11,649 bases of DNA. It comes from RGIG1828 sp045541875 (GTDB taxonomy: Bacteria > Bacillota > Clostridia > UMGS1810). Position numbers and translations under genes: made by a program. This document shows, one piece after another, positions 1 to 4,769 of the stretch; positions within the stretch are counted from its first letter, which is position 1; each line of letters opens with the position of its first letter. Under the pieces are notes generated by a model. The model was not told where the DNA came from. It saw nothing but the letters and a program-made list of their open reading frames with translations, and did no database searches. The stretch spans positions 1 to 11,649 of the forward strand of contig JAZQJX010000054.1 of assembly GCA_045541875.1 (NCBI GenBank), given 5' to 3'.

Positions 1-29
1 TGATAAACTTCAAATAAATTGGAGTTTAG

Positions 30-121
30 CGGTGAGTTTGTTTTGAAAACTCACCGAATGAAATGGCTCCGCCGTGAAATGACAACGCAGTTGTCATGAT
101 ATGAATTCCTTTGGAATTCAT
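30..121. repeat. left hairpin array (four short palindromes)
   Basis: Four successive inverted repeats with no coding potential. The first has arms CGGTGAGTTT (30-39) and AAACTCACCG (47-56). Then come ATGGC/GCCGT around TCC (63-75), ATGACAAC/GTTGTCAT around GCA (79-97) and ATGAATTCC/GGAATTCAT around TTT (101-121). The last three have 3-nt loops and AT caps and are joined by 3-nt linkers GAA (76-78) and GAT (98-100). The arms are unrelated in sequence while the geometry is constant. Before it, AAACTTC (6-12) and GGAGTTT (21-27) form another weak stem. Function is unknown; it lies at the 3' side of the nag operon and perhaps of an unseen plus-strand gene to the left. Confidence 0.7.
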
Positions 122-128
122 TAAAGTT

Positions 129-153
129 AAAACTCGCCAAAAGCGAGTTTTTT
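129..153 (+). terminator. rho-independent terminator between the two hairpin arrays
   Basis: AAAACTCGC (129-137) pairs with GCGAGTTTT (143-151) around a CAAAA loop, followed by a run of six T (148-153). The better T-run is on the plus strand, so it would end a gene entering from the left of the window. The A-run before the stem also gives it some activity for minus-strand nag transcripts. Confidence 0.7.
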
Positions 154-158
154 CCATA

Positions 159-242
159 ATGTCTGCAAAGCAGACATATCATGCTGCGAAGCAGTATATC
201 ATGAAACCATCGGTTTCATATCATGCATCTTTGATGCATATC
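159..242. repeat. right hairpin array with exact ATC linkers
   Basis: Four hairpins in strict register: ATGTCTGC/GCAGACAT, loop AAA (159-177); ATGCTGC/GCAGTAT, loop GAA, one G-T pair (181-197); ATGAAACC/GGTTTCAT, loop ATC (201-219); ATGCATC/GATGCAT, loop TTT (223-239). Every stem begins and ends with AT, every loop is 3 nt, and every linker is ATC (178-180, 198-200, 220-222, 240-242). Unit lengths are 22, 20, 22 and 20 bp. The linkers are the reverse complement of the left array's GAT linker, so the two arrays face each other across the terminator at 129-153. Not a CRISPR array: arms are not repeated and there are no spacers. Confidence 0.8.
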
Positions 243-245
243 ATT

Positions 246-272
246 CTCACTGATTGAAAATTAATCAGTGAG
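246..272 (-). other. 10-bp hairpin just downstream of the nag operon
   Basis: CTCACTGATT (246-255) and AATCAGTGAG (263-272) form a perfect 10-bp stem with a 7-nt loop, 12 bases beyond the stop codon of the oxidoreductase gene. No T-run follows on the minus strand, so it is a weak terminator at best. It may protect the 3' end of the operon mRNA. It directly abuts the last ATC linker and spacer T of the array. Confidence 0.6.
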
Positions 273-284
273 TTAAACTACAAT

Positions 285-1514
285 TTACATTCCTTCATAT
301 ATCATTAGTTCTGAAATTCCAACTCTTCTGTTTTCTTTCATAGAAACATTAGCCGCCATACCGATTGATGCCGCTAAAGTTCCGTCTCTTGTGTCGGCAC
401 TTTGGGAAAGAGGATCCGAATCTCTTCCGTTTAATATGACATCAAGCATTTTTATATCTGCTCCGCCGTGAGCACCGTCTTCTTTTGGAATGGTCAGTTT
501 TTTGCATTCGCCTGAATTTTTGTATATAACAAGTTCGTTGGACTCTGATCCGCCATACATTCCGCCACTGTGAACAGCACAAAATTCCATTCTTCCCAAA
601 GAGCCGTTAAAGACTATCTTTGCACCTTCATAAGGTGAGTGGGCGGTGAGAGAATAACTCACAACAGTTCCTTTTTTGTACTTTATGTTGACACTTACGG
701 TGTCTTCAATGTCAATCTCATCAGAAAAAAGACACTTATCTCTGATGTATCCCGAATCTTCTTCACACTCATAATACAGAGCTTTGTCAAGAGGATCTTT
801 TGTCACGTCATAGAAAAATTCACACGAATCTTTTTCAGGGCATCCGAGACAACGCACATTTTTCATATTCTCGCTTTTTCCATACACAAAATTATTGCCG
901 AATGCATTGACTTCTTCCGGTTCATCTTCTAAAAACCAGTTCAGAAGGTCAAAATGATGAGTGGATTTGTGAATAAGGAGAGAACCTGAATTTTTTCTTT
1001 CTCTGTGCCAGCGTCTGAAATAACTTGCACCATGGTCACGGTCAAGAAGCCATTCATAGTGAACGGAAAAAACTTTTCCGATTTCTCCGCTTTGTATGAT
1101 TTCTTTGATTTTTTCAAAGTGGTTCATATATCTGCAGTTGAAAGTTGTGGTAACACCCTTTCCGCTGTTTTTTTCTGCCTCACAAATTCGTCTGAACTTT
1201 TCAGGAGTGGTGGAAAGAGGCTTTTCGCTTATGACATCACAACCCAATTTGAGTGAGCGGACAATATATTCATCGTGTTCACAGTCGGGAACTGTAACAA
1301 TCACATAGTCGGGTTTTGTAACTTCAAGCATTTTGTCAAAGTCATCAAAAACAGGAATGTCACAGCCTGTTATTTTAACAGCAGCTTCAGCTCTTTTTCG
1401 GGAAGTGTCATACACCCCGACAATTTTTCCGTTTTCCTTAAAATCTTTGCTTATTGGCACAAGGTAGGCCTGAGTTCCTCTTGAACCTGTGCCGACCAAC
1501 ACATATTTTTTCAT
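285..1514 (-). CDS. Gfo/Idh/MocA family NAD(P)-dependent oxidoreductase
   Basis: Predicted cytoplasmic sugar oxidoreductase of 409 aa. The N-terminal Rossmann fold starts VLVGTGSRG (GxGxxG, residues 8-13), the family EKP motif is at 97-99, and the C-terminal substrate domain has the HKSTHHFDLLNW segment (residues 182-193), with K183 and H187 as likely catalytic residues. A Cys group (C222, C225, C231, C250, C261) sits in an insert and could bind metal. The start at 1514 is chosen because AAAAGG at 1529-1524 lies 9 bases upstream; the in-frame ATG at 1523 directly touches that site and would leave no spacing. It is the last gene of the nagA-nagB operon, 13 bases after nagB, which suggests an amino-sugar substrate. 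Substrate is not determined; GH109-type NAD-dependent glycosidases belong to the same superfamily and are an alternative. Confidence 0.88.
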   Translation of the reverse strand: MKKYVLVGTGSRGTQAYLVPISKDFKENGKIVGVYDTSRKRAEAAVKITGCDIPVFDDFDKMLEVTKPDYVIVTVPDCEHDEYIVRSLKLGCDVISEKPLSTTPEKFRRICEAEKNSGKGVTTTFNCRYMNHFEKIKEIIQSGEIGKVFSVHYEWLLDRDHGASYFRRWHRERKNSGSLLIHKSTHHFDLLNWFLEDEPEEVNAFGNNFVYGKSENMKNVRCLGCPEKDSCEFFYDVTKDPLDKALYYECEEDSGYIRDKCLFSDEIDIEDTVSVNIKYKKGTVVSYSLTAHSPYEGAKIVFNGSLGRMEFCAVHSGGMYGGSESNELVIYKNSGECKKLTIPKEDGAHGGADIKMLDVILNGRDSDPLSQSADTRDGTLAASIGMAANVSMKENRRVGISELMIYEGM

Positions 1515-1527
1515 TATAACCATCCTT

Positions 1528-2262
1528 TTAGTAACTCAAAATGCCTGATGCACTGTCATTGTCTATGTAAAGAATCATATCGGGATGAGTCTTTAAAAGT
1601 GTTGCGGGAATTTCATTTGTCACTTCTTTTGCTTTGAGGGTGTTTTCAATTGCTTCTGCTTTCACCTTGTAGGGCACACAGGACACAATTTTTTTGCACT
1701 GCATAATCTGATGGCAAGTCATAGAAATTGCCTGTTTGGGAACATCGTCAATAGTTTCAAACCAGCCTTCGCCCATCTGCTGCATTTTGCATCTTTCGTT
1801 TAAGTTTACAACAATATAACTTTCTTTTGTGTCAAAATCTGCCGGAGGATCGTTGAAAGCAATGTGAGCGTTTTCGCCGATTCCGATAAGACCTATATCA
1901 ATGGGGGCTTTTTTGATTTCTTCTGTAAGTTTTCCGATACATTCGGGTGTTCCGTCAACAAAGTGAACAGCCTTCAATGTGCCCACTTTTTCAACAAAAC
2001 GTTCTTTCAGATATTTTCTGAAACTTGCCCCGTGAGTTTCGGGAAGTCCCACATATTCGTCAAGGTGGAACATTTCAACACATTCCCAACGTATTCCCTC
2101 TTCTTTGACCAATGCCTTCAATGTGTCAAACTGGGATGCACCTGTGGAGAGCACAATTCTTGCACTTCCGTTTTTGTCTATTGCATCTTTCAACACTTCT
2201 GCAACATATTTTGCTGCACTCTTTCCTAAAGTTTCGCTGTTTTCACAAATTCTGATTTCCAT
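1528..2262 (-). CDS. nagB: glucosamine-6-phosphate deaminase (NagB-type)
   Basis: A 244-aa enzyme of the NagB/RpiA fold, expected to convert glucosamine-6-phosphate to fructose-6-phosphate and ammonia in the cytoplasm. Visible motifs are the phosphate loop LSTGASQFDTL (residues 38-48), FHLDEY with D68 (counterpart of E. coli Asp72), and GIGENAHIAFNDPP with H133 (counterpart of His143). Asp141 and Glu148 of E. coli NagB correspond to N131 and D138 here; Asn at the first position is usual in Bacillota, while Asp at the second marks the less studied FNDPP subgroup. The start has AAAGGA upstream (around 2269-2275). It follows nagA by 24 bases and precedes the oxidoreductase by 13, so it is co-transcribed. 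The function is well supported; exact substrate preference is inferred. Confidence 0.9.
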   Translation of the reverse strand: MEIRICENSETLGKSAAKYVAEVLKDAIDKNGSARIVLSTGASQFDTLKALVKEEGIRWECVEMFHLDEYVGLPETHGASFRKYLKERFVEKVGTLKAVHFVDGTPECIGKLTEEIKKAPIDIGLIGIGENAHIAFNDPPADFDTKESYIVVNLNERCKMQQMGEGWFETIDDVPKQAISMTCHQIMQCKKIVSCVPYKVKAEAIENTLKAKEVTNEIPATLLKTHPDMILYIDNDSASGILSY

Positions 2263-2286
2263 AATAATATCCTTTCTCTGTGTTAT

Positions 2287-3453
2287 TTATATTAGTTCTT
2301 TTCCCTGAATAATGACTTTTTTGACTTGTATATCCTCGTCAAAAAATACAACATCTGCAAAAAAACCTTTTTTGAGTTCGCCTCTTTGCTCCATCTTCAT
2401 CGCCTTTGCAGGTGTTTTGCACATCATTTTAATAACGTCCGTAAGAGGTATTCCCACATCTTTGTACATCACTCTCACAAGTCTGTCTGCCGTTGCAACA
2501 CTTCCTGCGTATGCACTTTTGTCCGGAAGATAGGCAACACCGCCGCCAATTATACATTCCGTTCCGTCGTGATACGGACCCAGTATGGATTTTCCTTCTT
2601 TTTCACCTGCACCTCTCATTGAATCTGTCACGAGGGCGATTTTATCTGCACCTTTAATTTTGTATATGAGTTTTAAAAGTGGTGGAGGAAGATGTATTGA
2701 ATCAGCAATTACCTCTGCAATCACATCATCTTCTAAAAATGCAGTTTCCACCGCACCGAGAACTCTTCCCAGCCCCCGTCTTGTGACGGTGTTCATTCCC
2801 GAATAGATATGAGTTGCAATGTGACACCCATCGTCAATTAAGGGTTTTATTTCCTCGTATATTCCGTCTGTGTGGGCAAAAGCAGAGATTATGCCTTTTT
2901 CCGAAAGGAATCTGCAAAGTTCTCCGCTTCCGGGAAGTTCCGGAGCAAAACTGATTCTTTTAACGCTTCCGTCACCGAGTTCAATAAGATAAGAATATTC
3001 ATCTCTTTTAGGTGGTTTTATGTATTTCGGATTCTGTGCTCCTCTTTGTCCCATTGAAAAATATGGCCCTTCAAGATGAGATCCCGCAATGTTTGGCTTC
3101 CCAGGGGTGTTTTCTTTTGTTGCCAGTTTCACATTTTCAACAAAATCCTTTGTGGATTCAAATGACATGGAGGCAGATGTGGGGAAAATGGTGGTTGTTC
3201 CGTGCTTTGCGTGGGAAAGTGCAGCACACAAAACATCATTCACACTTCCGTCTGCAAAATCATAACCTCCACCCCCGTGGGAATGAATGTCAATAAATCC
3301 GGGGGAAACATAAAGACCTTCTGCATCAATTGATTCGTCAAAGGGAAGCTGCGCATCTGTCAACTCAAGGATTTTTTCGTCTTCTATGTAGAGATATTTG
3401 TCTCTGATTAATTCGTTTTCTACAAATACACCGTTATATATTTTTGTAATCAT
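2287..3453 (-). CDS. nagA: N-acetylglucosamine-6-phosphate deacetylase
   Basis: A 388-aa amidohydrolase-superfamily enzyme that removes acetate from N-acetylglucosamine-6-phosphate, feeding NagB. Motifs in order: FIDIHSHGGGG with metal ligands H57 and H59, GSHLEGPYF with E128, FAHTDG with H194, ATHIYSGMN with H215, SIHLPP with H254, and VTDSM with the catalytic D277. The family usually reads THLFNAM and TDAM at two of these sites, so this copy is somewhat divergent. The start at 3453 is set by GGAGG (3465-3461), 7 bases upstream; the open frame continues to 3759, but that extension covers the promoter and a 14-bp palindrome and is not protein-like. First gene of the nag operon. Confidence 0.93.
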   Translation of the reverse strand: MITKIYNGVFVENELIRDKYLYIEDEKILELTDAQLPFDESIDAEGLYVSPGFIDIHSHGGGGYDFADGSVNDVLCAALSHAKHGTTTIFPTSASMSFESTKDFVENVKLATKENTPGKPNIAGSHLEGPYFSMGQRGAQNPKYIKPPKRDEYSYLIELGDGSVKRISFAPELPGSGELCRFLSEKGIISAFAHTDGIYEEIKPLIDDGCHIATHIYSGMNTVTRRGLGRVLGAVETAFLEDDVIAEVIADSIHLPPPLLKLIYKIKGADKIALVTDSMRGAGEKEGKSILGPYHDGTECIIGGGVAYLPDKSAYAGSVATADRLVRVMYKDVGIPLTDVIKMMCKTPAKAMKMEQRGELKKGFFADVVFFDEDIQVKKVIIQGKELI

Positions 3454-3490
3454 CTGAAACCCTCCTTTCAGACACATTTTTGTCATCATA

Positions 3491-3520
3491 ATTATATTAT
3501 GAAGAGAAAAGTAAAGTAAA
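3491..3520 (-). promoter_or_regulatory. putative nag operon promoter
   Basis: On the minus strand TTTACT (3520-3515) is followed after 18 bases by a perfect TATAAT (3496-3491), about 38 bases upstream of the nagA start. The -35 matches TTGACA at four of six positions. No clear NagR/GntR-type operator was recognised. Confidence 0.45.
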
Positions 3521-3571
3521 GGGATAAAATTGTCTTCTTCAAGATTATTTTGCAAATGACAAAATAATAAA

Positions 3572-3609
3572 ATCCTGATTATAACTAAACTTCGGGTTAT
3601 AATCAGGAT
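3572..3609 (-). terminator. 14-bp perfect hairpin, minus-strand terminator-like
   Basis: ATCCTGATTATAAC (3572-3585) and GTTATAATCAGGAT (3596-3609) pair perfectly around a 10-nt loop. Read on the minus strand the stem is followed by TTTTATTATTTTG, a broken T-run typical of a weak terminator. It stands between the foldback element and the nag promoter, so it could insulate nagA from leftward transcription. The stem is AT-rich; an operator role is also possible. Confidence 0.5.
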
Positions 3610-3626
3610 AAAATTGCACGACGGAA

Positions 3627-3973
3627 GATGAAATTGCAGTTTGTCGGGGACGTAAAAAAAGTCCAGACCGCAAAAAGGCAATAATATAAATTTTAAAAAA
3701 GTGATAATATACTTCACAATTTGAAATAGTTTCAAATAGGATGAAAAATATCTTTTCAAGACATTTTTCTCAGGATTTTTGCCTTTTTGCTCTTGCCAAA
3801 CCTCACCCTCGACGTACCTTTGTACGCCTTCGGGTTACCATGCCGTAGGCATTCGGTTTGACAATTCTGAATCATTTTTTCCTGTCCCCGAGGCAAAGTG
3901 AAAATTGCTTGCAATTTTCACTTTGCCGAGTTGTCGTTCCTTTTTTAAACAGCTCGACAAACTTCAATTTATC
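3627..3973. mobile_element. MITE-like foldback element with nested stems
   Basis: Non-coding segment of about 347 bp bounded by imperfect terminal inverted repeats: 3627-3648 and the reverse complement of 3953-3973 share AAATTG-AGTTTGTCG-G with two substitutions and one indel. Nested inside are TCGGGGAC (3644-3651) with GTCCCCGA (3884-3891); GCAAAAAGGCA (3670-3680) with TGCCTTTTTGC (3780-3790), enclosing stems at 3719-3737 and 3743-3769; a three-way junction closed by CAAACC (3797-3802) and GGTTTG (3855-3860) with hairpins at 3805-3835 and 3840-3852; and a 17-bp palindrome (3892-3908 with 3911-3927) around TT. No transposase or target-site duplication was identified. It may instead encode a structured RNA. 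Confidence 0.5.
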
Positions 3974-3977
3974 TGAC

Positions 3978-4009
3978 AAAAAAATACAACCTCGATTTCA
4001 AGGTCGAGG
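3978..4009 (-). terminator. terminator of the YgjV-like gene
   Basis: CCTCGA (3990-3995) pairs with TCGAGG (4004-4009), and on the minus strand the stem is followed by TTGTA and seven T (complement of 3984-3978). It lies 39 bases after the stop codon at 4049, as expected for the end of that transcript. Confidence 0.75.
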
Positions 4010-4048
4010 CTGAAAAACGATTATTATATTTTAAGTTATTTACATCTC

Positions 4049-4582
4049 TTACTTTTCAAATCCGTCTTTTCCGTAACGTATGAAAGATACCACAACCGAA
4101 ATCATGTTGAAAGACTCACATAAAATTCCGCCAAGTGTGAAATTTGCAATATCATAAACAAGCCACGCCGGAGATAGGAAAAGAAACTGATTGTACCTTA
4201 TGTATTTCCCGTTGGCATTCCACATGAAAAATGTTCCTGAAATTTGTGCAACAAGAGTTATAAGGGTAATGGCGAGGAATATTCCTCTTTCGGGGCTGAT
4301 TATAAGGGCGCTGACCACCGAAGCGATACATAGAAGTTCGCAAAAAATGAGTTTCGGGATTTTTCGGTCGCTTTTAATGAGGACGAATCCTCTTATAACA
4401 TTTGCCACGTTCATTATAAATCCGGGCACAGCCCCTATAAGCATAAAATTCAAAGCAAACAAAAATCCGCCCATTATCTGAAGTGTAAAGTAGTTTGTAT
4501 TCTTTTTTGCCTGAAAAGAAAGTATGTAACTCATCATGCCAAGGATACCGAACCCCTGACCGATAATTTCTGTGTATGTCAT
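4049..4582 (-). CDS. YgjV-family inner membrane protein
   Basis: A 177-aa polytopic membrane protein of unknown function. About five or six hydrophobic segments are visible, for example around residues 5-24, 33-58, 80-96, 101-120 and 130-155, separated by short polar loops such as KSDRK. The C-terminal part, with SPAWLVYDI and GGILCESFNMISVVVSFIR, matches the conserved end of the YgjV family (a tryptophan-containing loop, then Gly-x-x-x-Glu and Ser before the final Arg). The start at 4582 has GGGAGGAG 7-8 bases upstream. It is a single-gene unit with its own promoter and terminator, divergent from alaS. No partner gene hints at a substrate. Confidence 0.8.
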   Translation of the reverse strand: MTYTEIIGQGFGILGMMSYILSFQAKKNTNYFTLQIMGGFLFALNFMLIGAVPGFIMNVANVIRGFVLIKSDRKIPKLIFCELLCIASVVSALIISPERGIFLAITLITLVAQISGTFFMWNANGKYIRYNQFLFLSPAWLVYDIANFTLGGILCESFNMISVVVSFIRYGKDGFEK

Positions 4583-4614
4583 AAAAAACTCCTCCCAAAA
4601 TCACATTTTAATCT

Positions 4615-4643
4615 ATGATACTACACAAAAGAGCAAAAATCAA
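4615..4643 (-). promoter_or_regulatory. promoter of the YgjV-like gene
   Basis: On the minus strand TTGATT (4643-4638) and TATCAT (4620-4615) are separated by exactly 17 bases, and the -10 lies about 32 bases before the start codon at 4582. It is back to back with the alaS promoter, with 21 bases between their -35 boxes. Confidence 0.6.
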
Positions 4644-4664
4644 TATCAAATACTCATTAAAACA

Positions 4665-4694
4665 TTGACAGGCACAATTGTTTTGGTGTATTAT
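4665..4694 (+). promoter_or_regulatory. alaS promoter
   Basis: TTGACA (4665-4670), 18-base spacer, TATTAT (4689-4694). Transcription would start near 4701, giving a leader of about 70 nt. That is too short for a T-box, and no T-box sequence (TGGN with an antiterminator) was seen, although alaS in Bacillota is often T-box controlled. The only structure is a weak GGGC/GCCC stem (4717-4720 with 4737-4740). Confidence 0.7.
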
Positions 4695-4769
4695 ATTACT
4701 GTATGTGTATAAGTATGGGCTTGTTAATTTTTGACTGCCCGACACGAATAACTAAGGAGAGGAAAACTC

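Noticed and set aside
159..242. CRISPR array
   Set aside because: The identical parts are only ATATCAT-type 7-mers and the variable parts are palindromes of 13-15 bases; there are no repeats of 23 bases or more and no cas genes.
3454..3759. 102-codon N-terminal extension of nagA in frame
   Set aside because: It covers the promoter and the 14-bp palindrome, has no similarity to the amidohydrolase fold, and a perfect GGAGG lies 7 bases before the ATG at 3453.
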